DNA of 64,000 nucleotides. Source: Subsaxibacter sp. CAU 1640. GTDB taxonomy: Bacteria; Bacteroidota; Bacteroidia; Flavobacteriales; Flavobacteriaceae. A model generated the notes under the pieces. That model was not told where the DNA came from. It was given only the letters and a program-made list of their open reading frames with translations, and searched no databases. Of this stretch, positions 18,071-28,017 are shown piece after piece. The stretch is taken from positions 124,001 through 188,000 of the forward strand of contig NZ_JALNMI010000001.1 of assembly GCF_023156585.1 (NCBI RefSeq), given 5' to 3'. Position 1 is the stretch's first letter. Each line of letters starts with the position of its first letter. A program made the translations under genes and the position numbers.

Positions 18071-19657
18071 ATGTTAAACAAAATTAGAAAAACAGCTCTA
18101 TTGGCTTTTGGACTTCTGGCCATTGTTTCTTGTACCAAAGAAATTGATGACTTAAGGCCTATTAACCAAGCGACGGCTGACGAGATTTTTAATGACCCAG
18201 CATCTTACCAATCTTTTTTGGCAAAAATATATGCAGGATTGGCCATAAGTGGGCAACAAGGACCTGCTGGAAATCCTGATATTTCAGGATTAGATGAAGG
18301 ATTCTCCAATTATTTACGTTTATATTGGAAGGTACAAGAACTGACTACTGATGAGGCTATTATTGGATGGAATGACGGAACCATAAAGGATTTACACTAT
18401 CAGAACTGGACAGCAGGTAATGAATTTATTGGTACGATGTATTCTAGAGTTTTATATCAAACAAGTTTGTGCAATGAGTTTATTAGACAAACCACTGATG
18501 CAAAACTTGATGAAAGAGGTGTTGACGGAGATTTGCGGGCTCAAATTCAAACTTATAGAGCAGAAGCTCGCTTTATGAGGGCATTGAGTTATTATCACGC
18601 TTTGGATTTGTATAGAAATGTTCCTTTTACCACAGAAAATGATATAGTTGGAGCCATTCTTCCTACGCAAACGAATGCAGATGATCTTTTTGCTTACATA
18701 GAGTCTGAATTGATAGCTATTGATTCAGATTTGATTGCAGCTCGTCAAAATCAATATGCTCGTGCTGATAAAGCTGCTGCTTGGATGCTTTTAGCAAAAC
18801 TTTATTTAAACGCAGAAGTCTATATCGGTGAGAATAGATACAATGACGCAAGAATACAAGTGGAAAAAGTGATAGGAGCAGGTTATACATTAGAGCCTAA
18901 CTATGAGCACTTATTTTTGGCAGATAACGATCAATCAAATGAAATTATCTTCCCTATAGCTTTTGATGGATTATATACACAAGCTTTTGGTGGAATGACC
19001 TTCTTGTGTCATGCACCTGTGGGTGGTGATATGTCGCCAGCTGATTTTGGTGTTAATGGAGGTTGGGCTGGTGTCAGAACTACTAGTTCTTTTGTTGAAA
19101 AATTCCCAGGCATGGCAAACTCTTCTGACGGTAGAGAATTATTCTTCACACAAGGCCAATCATTAGAAATAAATGACGTTTCTGATTTTCAAGACGGTTA
19201 TGCCATCGCAAAATACAAGAATGTAGACAGAAATGGAAACCCAGGATCAGATCCTTCCGGAGATTTTCCCGATACAGATTTTCCAATGTTCAGATTGGCT
19301 GATGCTTATTTAATGTATGCAGAAGCAGTTCTTCGTGGCGGAGGTGGAGACGTTGGTACAGCTGTGGGATATATCAATTTGTTAAGAGAACGTGCTTATG
19401 GTAATTCTTCAGCCAATATTTCTGCTGGAAACCTAAATCTTGATTTTATCATCAATGAAAGGGCTCGCGAGCTTTATTGGGAGTGTCATAGAAGAACTGA
19501 TTTGGTAAGATTTAACCAATTTACTTCGAACGGTGTCTGGCCATGGAAAGGAAACGTTCCAAGTGGGACTACTACAGCGTCATTTAGAGATGTATTTCCT
19601 ATTCCTACATCAGACTTAAGTGCTAATCCTAATTTACAACAAAACCCAGGTTATTAA
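18071..19657 (+). CDS. susD: SusD-like starch-binding lipoprotein
   Basis: This 528-residue RagB/SusD family lipoprotein has a signal ending in AIVSC (Cys18). It contains TPR-like helical repeats, with YRAEARFMRALSYYHALDLY (about 156-175) and the C-terminal signature FRLADAYLMYAEAVLRGGGG (about 407-426), both typical of the family. It should form the lid of the SusC barrel on the cell surface and bind maltooligosaccharides. It lies 26 nt after susC. The final part, with LRERAYG and LNLDFIINERARELYWECHR, is the usual conserved C-terminal end. No unusual feature was seen. Confidence 0.95.
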   Translation: MLNKIRKTALLAFGLLAIVSCTKEIDDLRPINQATADEIFNDPASYQSFLAKIYAGLAISGQQGPAGNPDISGLDEGFSNYLRLYWKVQELTTDEAIIGWNDGTIKDLHYQNWTAGNEFIGTMYSRVLYQTSLCNEFIRQTTDAKLDERGVDGDLRAQIQTYRAEARFMRALSYYHALDLYRNVPFTTENDIVGAILPTQTNADDLFAYIESELIAIDSDLIAARQNQYARADKAAAWMLLAKLYLNAEVYIGENRYNDARIQVEKVIGAGYTLEPNYEHLFLADNDQSNEIIFPIAFDGLYTQAFGGMTFLCHAPVGGDMSPADFGVNGGWAGVRTTSSFVEKFPGMANSSDGRELFFTQGQSLEINDVSDFQDGYAIAKYKNVDRNGNPGSDPSGDFPDTDFPMFRLADAYLMYAEAVLRGGGGDVGTAVGYINLLRERAYGNSSANISAGNLNLDFIINERARELYWECHRRTDLVRFNQFTSNGVWPWKGNVPSGTTTASFRDVFPIPTSDLSANPNLQQNPGY

Positions 19658-19670
19658 TAAAATTTTAATC

Positions 19671-20771
19671 ATGAAACATTTATATAAAAAATTAGGTTTA
19701 TTGAGCTTGGCTATTATTTGCTTCACCGCCTGTGAAAAATCGGGCGATGAGTTCACGGCATCCAACCAAGGTGACTCTATTTTATTAGAGGCAGATATTA
19801 GCACCATAGACCTAGACGATACAAACCCTAGTAATCCTGCCGTTACATTAACGTGGAGTGATGCTAATTATGGTGTTCAAACAGCTATAAATTATACCGT
19901 TGAAGTATCTGCTGATCAAAGTTTTTCTGCACCATATGTGGCTGGAAATTCAACTGATACAGCATTTTCATGGACAACCTCGCAATTGAATGCGTCTGCT
20001 TCAAATGCAGGATTAGATCCGTTTGAATTTGCCTCTCTGTATGTGAGGATAAAATCTTCTGTGGGATCACAAAATAGTCTTCCGAGCTTTTCCAATGTGA
20101 TTATGCTTATGGTAAAACCTTACTATAATTATCCGTATGTGGATCTTTATTTTGTAGGTCCAGCAAGTGCATCTGGATGGGAGAATAACAATAGTAACGC
20201 TGCTCTGTTTAGAAGTGCTACGGAGGATAACATTTATACCTATACTGGCTACTTTAATGCAGATCAGTTAAAAATGCTTGAAATGCGAGGTGCTTGGGCT
20301 CCTCAATATGGTGGCACTGGCGGAAGTTTAGTATATAGACCTACTGAAGCTGCAGACGATCCTTCACCAATAGCTGACATAACATCAAGTGGATATTATA
20401 CATTCACAGCAAATTTATCTAATTTGACCTACAGTGTTGAACCGTTTGATGTTGGCTCATCTCCAACTTTAAATTCAGTTGGAATTGTGGGCTCTGCAAC
20501 TCCAAGCGGTGGTTCTGAAACTGCTCTTCAAAAATATGGTATCGGTGGAAACGTTTTTGATCCTCATATATGGTATTCCATGAATATTCATTTAGTTCCA
20601 GGTGAGCTTCAATTCGTGGCTAATAATACTGATACTTGGGGAAGTGATACACAATTTTCTGGTCAGACAACTCCAAATGGTGGAACAATTACCGTGATTG
20701 TTGAAGATGACTATGAAGTTTGGTTTAATGATTTAACTGGTGACTATATCCTAATTCCTTTAAACTTATAA
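19671..20771 (+). CDS. SusE-like starch-binding outer-membrane lipoprotein
   Basis: The frame is open from 19620, but the ATG at 19671 is chosen. It lies 13 nt after the susD stop and gives a normal lipoprotein signal, MKHLYKKLGLLSLAI with lipobox FTAC, for a product of 366 residues. An N-terminal SusE-type Ig-like domain (about 25-150, with NPAVTLTWSDANYG) is followed by two C-terminal carbohydrate-binding modules. One is near 160-260 (LYFVGPASASGWENNN) and the other near 265-366 (VGIVGSATPSGG). By family it binds starch at the cell surface and helps the SusCD complex. It is the third gene of the operon. SusE proteins are poorly conserved, so the exact glycan specificity is inferred from context. 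Confidence 0.85.
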   Translation: MKHLYKKLGLLSLAIICFTACEKSGDEFTASNQGDSILLEADISTIDLDDTNPSNPAVTLTWSDANYGVQTAINYTVEVSADQSFSAPYVAGNSTDTAFSWTTSQLNASASNAGLDPFEFASLYVRIKSSVGSQNSLPSFSNVIMLMVKPYYNYPYVDLYFVGPASASGWENNNSNAALFRSATEDNIYTYTGYFNADQLKMLEMRGAWAPQYGGTGGSLVYRPTEAADDPSPIADITSSGYYTFTANLSNLTYSVEPFDVGSSPTLNSVGIVGSATPSGGSETALQKYGIGGNVFDPHIWYSMNIHLVPGELQFVANNTDTWGSDTQFSGQTTPNGGTITVIVEDDYEVWFNDLTGDYILIPLNL

Positions 20772-20775
20772 GATT

Positions 20776-22404
20776 ATGAAATTTTTATTAAGAAGATTTA
20801 GTATCGTATTAGCATTACTTCTGGTAATAGGTTGTAGTGAAGAAGATTTGACTATTACAAGTCCAGATAGTTTTCAATTGGTAACTCCGGAAGCCACCAA
20901 CATTAATTTGAATTTTGCTTTTCCGGACAATCCAGCATTCACACTGGCTTGGATAGACAATATGACTGGAGCAAGTAATTATACCATCGAAATGGCTACA
21001 GATGGAGATTTTACTTCACCTATACAATTGGGCTCTTCAAACACCAACACATTTACAATGTCTGTTGCTGAATTTAATAATGCGCTTATAACGGCAGGAA
21101 TAAATGCCTATGAAAACACTTCTATTTTCATGAGAGTGTCGGCTGGTAACGTGTTTAGTAATACAGTGATATTTAGTGTGAATTCTTATCCTGAAACTCC
21201 TCCAATAATAGTAAGCCCTAACAGTGGTTTTGCAATTGTATTGTCAAGCGGTTCTGCTGGCGATGAAGCTATGCTCGTTGAATGGCAAGATCCAGATTTC
21301 AATACTGATCCATCAAATACTTTAGTTGATATTTCTTATGATTTGGAGGTAGCATTGGCAGGTTCAGACTTTGCGAACGTTGTTACAGCTGGATCTGTTG
21401 ATAATATGACTAATCTTTCTATATCACATTCTGATTTGAATGCAGCGGCCATAAATGCTGGCATAGCACCTGAAGAAATGGGTAATTTAGATTTAAGAGT
21501 AAAAGCAACTATACAAACTGCATCTGGTGATATTGTCAGATATTCAGATAGCATAATGATTGAGGTTACAACATATGCAGGTATTTCTACATGGGGTATA
21601 GTTGGTTCTGGATATAATAACTGGGGTGCATTTGCTGACGCCCCTTTTTATACGACTGCCCAACCTAACGTTATTGTTTCATATGTAACCCTTGTAACTG
21701 GTGAAATTAAGTTTAGAGAAAATAATGATTGGGGTAATAACTTTGGAGACACAGGTGCTGATGGTACTTTGGATGCTGGTGGAGATAATATAGCTGTCAC
21801 AGCTGGTAATTATAGAATAACTATCGATTTCAATACGAACACATACACGATTGAACCTTGGTCATTGGGTGTTGTAGGTTCGGCTTATAATGATTGGGGA
21901 GCTACGACAGATGCTAAATTTTATTACGATTTCACAACGAATACTTTTAAAGTAGGAATCAAATTGATAGATGGCGCAATTAAATTTAGAGTGAACAACG
22001 ATTGGGGCACTAATTATGGTGGTTCTAACGGCATTTTAAGTATTGGTGGCAGTGACATTATAGTGGCTGCTGGATTTTATACAATAACTGTTGATTTAAA
22101 TAATAACACCTACTCTATTGTATCCGATGACATATTAGGAGTGGTGGGGTCCGCTTATAACGATTGGGGTGCAACCGCCGATTTTTCATTGACAGAAGTT
22201 AATCCTGATATTTGGGTTGGAGATATTATAACACTGATCGATGGGGCAATGAAATTTAGAGTTAATGAAGATTGGACTACGAATTACGGTGGAACTGCAG
22301 GAATATTAAGTCTCAATGGAAGTGATATAAATGTTACTTCAGGTTTATATCGAATAAGAGTTGATCTTGCCAATAATACATATCAGTTAAATCAAGTTCA
22401 ATAA
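20776..22404 (+). CDS. SusE/SusF-like surface lipoprotein with three tandem modules
   Basis: This 542-residue lipoprotein (lipobox VIGC, Cys20) has two SusE-type Ig-like domains (about 40-137 and 142-266) and then three tandem copies of a roughly 88-residue module (about 272-360, 364-449, 454-540). Each copy carries the pattern GxVGSxYNxWGA near its start, then IKFRxNxDW and an ending like DLNNNTYxI. The repeats correspond to the starch-binding modules of SusE/SusF and conserve Trp in the YNDWG and NNDW positions, which suits stacking on glucose rings. It begins 4 nt after the previous gene. Its role is surface retention of starch, inferred from family and context. A terminator follows directly, so it closes the susCDEF-type operon. 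Confidence 0.87.
   Translation: MKFLLRRFSIVLALLLVIGCSEEDLTITSPDSFQLVTPEATNINLNFAFPDNPAFTLAWIDNMTGASNYTIEMATDGDFTSPIQLGSSNTNTFTMSVAEFNNALITAGINAYENTSIFMRVSAGNVFSNTVIFSVNSYPETPPIIVSPNSGFAIVLSSGSAGDEAMLVEWQDPDFNTDPSNTLVDISYDLEVALAGSDFANVVTAGSVDNMTNLSISHSDLNAAAINAGIAPEEMGNLDLRVKATIQTASGDIVRYSDSIMIEVTTYAGISTWGIVGSGYNNWGAFADAPFYTTAQPNVIVSYVTLVTGEIKFRENNDWGNNFGDTGADGTLDAGGDNIAVTAGNYRITIDFNTNTYTIEPWSLGVVGSAYNDWGATTDAKFYYDFTTNTFKVGIKLIDGAIKFRVNNDWGTNYGGSNGILSIGGSDIIVAAGFYTITVDLNNNTYSIVSDDILGVVGSAYNDWGATADFSLTEVNPDIWVGDIITLIDGAMKFRVNEDWTTNYGGTAGILSLNGSDINVTSGLYRIRVDLANNTYQLNQVQ
21589..22395 (+). repeat. Three in-frame tandem repeats coding for binding modules
   Basis: Three consecutive segments of about 260-270 bp encode related modules, recognisable by GGTTCTGSWTATAAY and TGGGGTGC near the start of each. 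Copies 2 and 3 are the most alike. This looks like internal duplication inside the lipoprotein gene. Confidence 0.8.
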
Positions 22405-22422
22405 ACCTAATTTAAACACAAT

Positions 22423-22452
22423 AAAGGGCTGACTTTGGGGTCAGCCCTTTTT
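22423..22452 (+). terminator. Terminator after the susCDEF-type operon
   Basis: AAAGGGCTGAC (22423-22433) pairs perfectly with GTCAGCCCTTT (22440-22450) around a 6-nt loop and is followed by T residues. It lies 19 nt past the lipoprotein stop and 21 nt before the next gene, so the secreted amylase may depend on readthrough or its own promoter. Confidence 0.85.
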
Positions 22453-22472
22453 GAATTAAATAAATTTAAGCT

Positions 22473-25343
22473 ATGAAAAAAATTATCCTATTTCTTTTTA
22501 CACTACTAACTACAATGTGCTATGCACAACAACAAACAGTTACCTATAGTGTAAATCCTTCTACATTTGAAGAAACAGATAACATAACATTGACTTTTAA
22601 TGGTAGCAGCATTAACGAATCTCTTTGGGGAGTATCGGGAAACGCACTGTACCTTTGGGCATGGTCTTTTGATTTAAACAACGCAAATATCATGGACTGT
22701 CCAACAAATGGTACTTGGACAAACTCAAGTGAAGCAAATCGTTTAACTTATAATGCAGGAACTGATACTTATACCATTTCGTTTGTGCCAAGCACCTTTT
22801 ATTCAAGAACAGGTATTGGACGCATAGGATTTTTGGTCAAAGCAAAAAATGGTACTGGAGATAAGAAGAGCCAAGATATTCTATTAAATGTTGGGACGTT
22901 TCAAGTCAATATGACAACTCCTCAACAAAATAGTTCTACGATTTTGGCTTCTGGCGGGAGTTTAAACATCGTTGCTAGTAATACAGGAGGAAGTGCAAGT
23001 TATGTTCTAAAGTCCAATGGCTCAACATTAAATACAAATGCTTCCACTTCAAATTATGCATATACTCATTCAAACATTACTTCGAATCAAAATTACCAGT
23101 TAGAAGTAACTTTGGGAGGTTCAACGATTACGAAATTGTTTTCAGTTATTGTAAACCCCGGTACAGTTACGCAGACTATGCCAGCCAATATGGTAGATGG
23201 TATTAACTATATCTCTAATACTTCGGTACTTCTTGTTTTGAATGTTCCTAATAAGGATTTTGTATATGTAGCTGGTAGCTTTAATAACTGGCAGCCAGGA
23301 ACATCATATGCTATGAAAAAAGATCCTTCCAATGGTAAATTCTGGTTAGAGATTACCGGTCTTACTGCTGGTCAAAATAATACCTATCAATATTGGGTTG
23401 TGGATGAAACACCTATTTCTGGCTCGCCAAGATTAGTTAAAACTGCTGATCCATTCTCTACATTAGTTCTATCGCCTTTTGACGACCCAGGAATATCTCC
23501 AATCTCTTATCCTAATATTCCTGCTTATCCTTCAGGACAGGAACGAGAAGTCACACTTTTCAAAACTGGAGAGACGCCATACAATTGGCAAGTGACTAAT
23601 TTCGTAAAGCCTAAAAAAGAAGATTTAGTTGTTTATGAAGTATTGATTAGAGATTTTGATGCAAATAGAAACTATCAAACTCTTATTGATAAAATTGATT
23701 ATTTCAAAAACTTAAATATAAATGCAATCGAGTTAATGCCAGTAATGGAATATGAAGGCAATGAAAGTTGGGGTTATAATACAGCCTTCCACATGGCACT
23801 GGATAAATATTACGGTACAGAGAATAAATTGAAAGAGTTTGTTGATTTATGTCATCAAAATGGCATCGCAGTTATTTTAGATATAGCCCTTAATCATGCC
23901 TTTGGTAGAAACCCGATGGTGCGTATGTGGATGAACGATCCTGATGGTGATGGATGGGGAGGACCAAGTTCTGAAAGTCCATATTTTAATCAAACAGCGA
24001 CCCACTCCTACAGTGTAGGAGATGATTTCAACCATCAACTACCTATGACTCAATATTATGTTCAAAGAGTTGTAAAACATTGGATTCAAGAATTCAAAAT
24101 AGATGGTTTTAGATGGGATTTAACTAAAGGTTTTACTCAAAATTGTCAAGGAAGTGATGGATGTACCAATTCATATCAACAAGATCGCGTGGATATATTG
24201 AAGGCTTACGCTGATTATTCGTGGTCATTAGACCCTACTCATTATGTAATTTTTGAACATTTGGGTCAAGAGAATGAGGAAAAAGAGTGGGCCAATTATC
24301 GTTATAATGAAGGCAAAGGCGTCATGATGTGGGGAAAAATGACTGACCCATATAATCAATTAACAATGGGCTTTAATTCAAATAACAATATCGCCGGAAT
24401 TGGTCACAAATCTAGAACTCAATTTCAAGGACCTCGTGTGATGGGTTATGCTGAAAGTCATGATGAAGAACGTTTGATGTATAAAAATATTACCTATGGA
24501 AATAACACAAATGGTTCCTATAATGTAAGAAACTTGAATACAGCACTAGGTAGAATGTCTGCTTTGGGTGCTGTGACAATTCCTGTACCTGGCCCAAAAA
24601 TGATTTGGCATTTTGGAGATTTAGGAATGCAGAATTCAATTTTCACTTGCTATAATGGTACTGTGAATGAACCGGGTGGAACTGACGGCGATTGTAAACT
24701 AGATACAAAACCTCAACCTCAATGGACAAATAATTGGTTAGGAGATGTGAATAGAAATAAAATTTATAACGATTGGGCTCGTTTGATACAATTAAAACAA
24801 GACGAACAAGTTTTTGAGGGAGATTATGATATTAATTCTGGTGGAACATTAACACCTAAAATTTATATATTCAATAATAGTTTGCCTTCAACACAGCTTA
24901 AAAATGTTGTTATTCTAGCCAATTTTGATGTGACTTCTCAAAATGTCACTCCAAATTTCCCATACGCTGGTGTATGGTACGATTTAATGGATCCAACTGG
25001 AGCAACTTCAATGAATGTTACAAACACTGGTGCTTCCATTCCGATTGCTGCAGGTCAATTCAAAATTTATGGAAATAGAGCTTCGACCCTAGGTGTAGAA
25101 GAAATTAACTTGGTTAATAATTTTAGAATTTACCCTAATCCTGTTAACAGTGCTTTTAACATCAATATCGCAGTAAATGAATTGGAAGTTTATGATCTAA
25201 CAGGAAAATTGGTAAAGTCGTTTAAAGGAAATTTCACAACAACGGATTCTTTTGATATTTCTGATTTAACCCAAAGTATTTACTTGGTGAAAGTTCTAAA
25301 TACAGAGGGTCAAACCTCAACAACTAAATTGGTAAAACTTTGA
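22473..25343 (+). CDS. Secreted multidomain GH13 alpha-amylase with T9SS sorting domain
   Basis: This 956-residue extracellular amylase has a Sec signal (about 1-18) and two N-terminal beta domains (about 20-145 and 148-230). A CBM48/E-set-like domain follows with YVAGSFNNWQPG (265-276), then the GH13 barrel (about 385-800) and a C-terminal T9SS sorting domain (about 880-956, with FRIYPNPV, VYDLTGKLVK, and the ending TKLVKL). The catalytic motifs are ILDIALNH (468-475), GFRWD with nucleophile Asp549, IFEHLG with acid/base Glu595, and ESHDEE with Asp664. It should be exported by the T9SS and either released or attached to the surface. It acts first on starch, before SusCD import. It sits between two terminators, so a promoter in the 69-nt gap is likely but was not resolved. 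Confidence 0.92.
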   Translation: MKKIILFLFTLLTTMCYAQQQTVTYSVNPSTFEETDNITLTFNGSSINESLWGVSGNALYLWAWSFDLNNANIMDCPTNGTWTNSSEANRLTYNAGTDTYTISFVPSTFYSRTGIGRIGFLVKAKNGTGDKKSQDILLNVGTFQVNMTTPQQNSSTILASGGSLNIVASNTGGSASYVLKSNGSTLNTNASTSNYAYTHSNITSNQNYQLEVTLGGSTITKLFSVIVNPGTVTQTMPANMVDGINYISNTSVLLVLNVPNKDFVYVAGSFNNWQPGTSYAMKKDPSNGKFWLEITGLTAGQNNTYQYWVVDETPISGSPRLVKTADPFSTLVLSPFDDPGISPISYPNIPAYPSGQEREVTLFKTGETPYNWQVTNFVKPKKEDLVVYEVLIRDFDANRNYQTLIDKIDYFKNLNINAIELMPVMEYEGNESWGYNTAFHMALDKYYGTENKLKEFVDLCHQNGIAVILDIALNHAFGRNPMVRMWMNDPDGDGWGGPSSESPYFNQTATHSYSVGDDFNHQLPMTQYYVQRVVKHWIQEFKIDGFRWDLTKGFTQNCQGSDGCTNSYQQDRVDILKAYADYSWSLDPTHYVIFEHLGQENEEKEWANYRYNEGKGVMMWGKMTDPYNQLTMGFNSNNNIAGIGHKSRTQFQGPRVMGYAESHDEERLMYKNITYGNNTNGSYNVRNLNTALGRMSALGAVTIPVPGPKMIWHFGDLGMQNSIFTCYNGTVNEPGGTDGDCKLDTKPQPQWTNNWLGDVNRNKIYNDWARLIQLKQDEQVFEGDYDINSGGTLTPKIYIFNNSLPSTQLKNVVILANFDVTSQNVTPNFPYAGVWYDLMDPTGATSMNVTNTGASIPIAAGQFKIYGNRASTLGVEEINLVNNFRIYPNPVNSAFNINIAVNELEVYDLTGKLVKSFKGNFTTTDSFDISDLTQSIYLVKVLNTEGQTSTTKLVKL

Positions 25344-25377
25344 GTTAGTCTAAACCAATACCACCAACCAGAAGAAG

Positions 25378-25410
25378 AGCCTTTCCTTGTGATTTATAGG
25401 AAAGGCTTTT
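25378..25410 (+). terminator. Terminator between convergent starch and galactose loci
   Basis: AGCCTTTCCT (25378-25387) pairs with AGGAAAGGCT (25398-25407) around a 10-nt loop and is followed on the plus strand by TTTCGTTTTATTT. It ends the secreted amylase gene. It may also act in reverse for the minus-strand operon that stops at 25419, although the T-run there is poor. Confidence 0.85.
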
Positions 25411-25418
25411 CGTTTTAT

Positions 25419-28004
25419 TTAATTCAATGTAACCGATATGATTCCAATACCATGTGACGCTTGTCTTTCTTCAAAAGAAACCTCTGGACCTATCGAAAAT
25501 TGAATACTTTCAATTCTGTTGATGTCTAACTTATCTGTGATATTGTGTTCTAAATAATAAGGCAAAAAACTTGGATACGGTCTTGGCAAAGTGACCGTCT
25601 TTACAGGTTTTAAATCTGAAATTGACAATCTGTAATCTTTGGTTTCTGTTCCGATTTCAATGACATTTCCGTAGGATGAACCATCGTCCATCACAATTGC
25701 AATTTGAAGTTTGCAAGGTTTATCATTTAGAGCCCTTCCTTTCAAAACAATATATTTTTTAGACGACAAATCTTCTCTTCTACCTTCAATTCTATCCGTC
25801 ACAAAATGCTTGAATGTATAGTCATAAATGGGTTCAGAATTCAGATTTTCCTCATCCACTACAAACAGTTTTTCGATGTTCATCTGGTATTCCGCTTCTT
25901 TCGGATTTGAGGTGGGCACCAATTTAAAATTGTTTCGCCATTCTTTTACCAGCAAATCGGAATCCTCCAAAGCGTCAAACAACAGAATCGGGTTTGTAGA
26001 TGGCACAACCGCCACTTTATAAGTTTCACTGTCATAAAAATCCCATTCAAACGGTCTGCCTGCTCTATCAGCAGGATAGGTCCTATAGTTTTCTCCCGTC
26101 TTTACAATGATGTTATAATTGAGATAACCTATGGAAATTTTATCGGTAGGAATGACGGCTTCATATTGATAGGCATTCGATTTTTTCATTTCGATATTAA
26201 ATCGTTCGTTTCCGGAATAACCAACGACTTGAATAGTTTCTGGAGTTTCGGGAGAAATGTATTGAACTTCAATTTTCAAAGAAGAACCTTCTGCAATTTC
26301 GAGAATGGGTTCGTGCTTCAAGTATGACTTGTCAACGGTCGTCTTCGGAGCATAAAAATCTTTCAGTTGATTGGTCTTAAATATATCATTCGACTTCCAA
26401 GTTTTTTTGACACCAGCCTTGCTCAACATATACGTTCCAGGTCGAATGCTGAAGGCTTTTCCACTTGTTTTGGTTTGGAATGTATTATCATCATTAATGG
26501 CTTCAATCGCAAAATCAGTTCCCAAATTCTGGAGATTGATGGTCATTTGATGTGTTTCCCAATTGATGACACCAACCGTTTTATCAAAACTATTTCTTCC
26601 GAATGGATTGCTCACCCAAACCGCATCAGGCTGTACTTCCAACCGCCAAATACCATCTGAAATCCGGTCTAAAAAGTAAGCTCCTACTCCATCATATTTT
26701 ACAACCGATGAATTACCAAAACCGGCAATTTCCTTCAATTTGGTTTCATCTTTAGGAATTGAATTCGTTGTATTCGTATAAAAGAACTTTTCATCTGAAT
26801 TGTATTCCGCCAAATCAGATTTGTAATCCACCTTAAAATTTCCAAAGGAATTATTATCAGGGTAAGTTCCATATTCTTTGTACATCGGAACATTATGAAA
26901 AACTTCTGAACAGATTTTTAACGCCAATGCTTTTGAAGGCGTATAATTCAAATTCATATAATGTGTGTTGTACTCTGTATTGTAAGACGCCAAAAACGTT
27001 GGGTCATAGGCAAAATGCGTGGCGATTTGAATGCCTGCCGTCCTAAAACTCCTCGCCATCGCTGGATACATATACGATTTCCCTACATCGGCAGCATCAA
27101 ATTCATAGACCAATTTGGCTCCGTTGTGTTTTTTGATGATGTCATCAAATGGCATATCATAATCATTGACGTTGGGCAACAAATTCCCTGACAGTTCTCT
27201 TTGATATCCCAAACCTGTTGGGTACCATTGAAACGTTCCGCCATCTGCACCACCTTTAAAATAGGCATCCATAAATTGGACGGCGTGACTCATATTGTAA
27301 AAAAACGGTTTTTTGGTGCCTGCTTTCTTCATCGCGTCGACCATTCCTTTGACAAATTTTGTGACGTCTTCAGGCTTTCCGCGATGGTGCGGCTCGTTGC
27401 TAACTTCAAAGGCAATCACATTCGGTTCATTCTTGTAAGCTACGCCTGTATAAGGATTGATATGGTTCAAAAATTGGAACAAATAATTCTGCTGCGCCTT
27501 GATGGCATCAGGATTTGTGAGGCAATCTGCTTTTCCATATTTGTGTGAAAATCCTGGTGTATCAGAATCAGGTTCAGGCCAACCATCGCCCCAAAAAGCA
27601 ATGGGTGTAATCACATAATTGATGTTATGCTCTTTCAGTTTTTTCAACAGATAATCAAACGCATCCAAGTATTCATTTTCTAACAGATTACCTTCCTCAT
27701 CGCTGATTTGCGTATCCCAAACGTGAAGCCTATACAAATCAAAACCCAATCGTGTGAAATGATACACATCATTGTCAATAGCTTGTTTTGGGTCAACACC
27801 CATTTTCTTGGCGTTTCGGTAGGCGTGGGCAAACGGTACGGTATAATTCACACCAAAACCATAAACTTCCTCCTTGGTTTTTTCCCAACGCATCACACCT
27901 TTATTATCGACATACACATTCCCTTGAGGCTTTTTGCCTTGCGAAAAAATAGTTCCGAAGCAACAAATCAATAAAATGGTCATTAATTTTTTTAGAATCA
28001 TCAT
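25419..28004 (-). CDS. Clan GH-A (GH5-like) glycoside hydrolase, secreted
   Basis: This 861-residue protein has a signal peptide (about 1-21) and a (beta/alpha)8 catalytic domain. An FEVSNEP motif puts the acid/base at Glu204, and LVYEFDAAD puts a likely nucleophile at Glu301, the spacing expected for GH5-like enzymes. Beta-sandwich regions follow, rich in aromatic residues (about 440-540, 560-660 and 670-861). It is the last gene of the minus-strand galactose operon (14 nt after galT), so it should release galactose or a galactoside. The residues do not by themselves assign a GH5 subfamily, and exo- or endo-activity is unknown. Annotated relatives in Bacteroidota are often just 'membrane or secreted protein'. 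The two-Met start (28004 or 28001) is not resolved. Confidence 0.75.
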   Translation of the reverse strand: MMILKKLMTILLICCFGTIFSQGKKPQGNVYVDNKGVMRWEKTKEEVYGFGVNYTVPFAHAYRNAKKMGVDPKQAIDNDVYHFTRLGFDLYRLHVWDTQISDEEGNLLENEYLDAFDYLLKKLKEHNINYVITPIAFWGDGWPEPDSDTPGFSHKYGKADCLTNPDAIKAQQNYLFQFLNHINPYTGVAYKNEPNVIAFEVSNEPHHRGKPEDVTKFVKGMVDAMKKAGTKKPFFYNMSHAVQFMDAYFKGGADGGTFQWYPTGLGYQRELSGNLLPNVNDYDMPFDDIIKKHNGAKLVYEFDAADVGKSYMYPAMARSFRTAGIQIATHFAYDPTFLASYNTEYNTHYMNLNYTPSKALALKICSEVFHNVPMYKEYGTYPDNNSFGNFKVDYKSDLAEYNSDEKFFYTNTTNSIPKDETKLKEIAGFGNSSVVKYDGVGAYFLDRISDGIWRLEVQPDAVWVSNPFGRNSFDKTVGVINWETHQMTINLQNLGTDFAIEAINDDNTFQTKTSGKAFSIRPGTYMLSKAGVKKTWKSNDIFKTNQLKDFYAPKTTVDKSYLKHEPILEIAEGSSLKIEVQYISPETPETIQVVGYSGNERFNIEMKKSNAYQYEAVIPTDKISIGYLNYNIIVKTGENYRTYPADRAGRPFEWDFYDSETYKVAVVPSTNPILLFDALEDSDLLVKEWRNNFKLVPTSNPKEAEYQMNIEKLFVVDEENLNSEPIYDYTFKHFVTDRIEGRREDLSSKKYIVLKGRALNDKPCKLQIAIVMDDGSSYGNVIEIGTETKDYRLSISDLKPVKTVTLPRPYPSFLPYYLEHNITDKLDINRIESIQFSIGPEVSFEERQASHGIGIISVTLN

Positions 28005-28017
28005 AATTTGATTTAAG

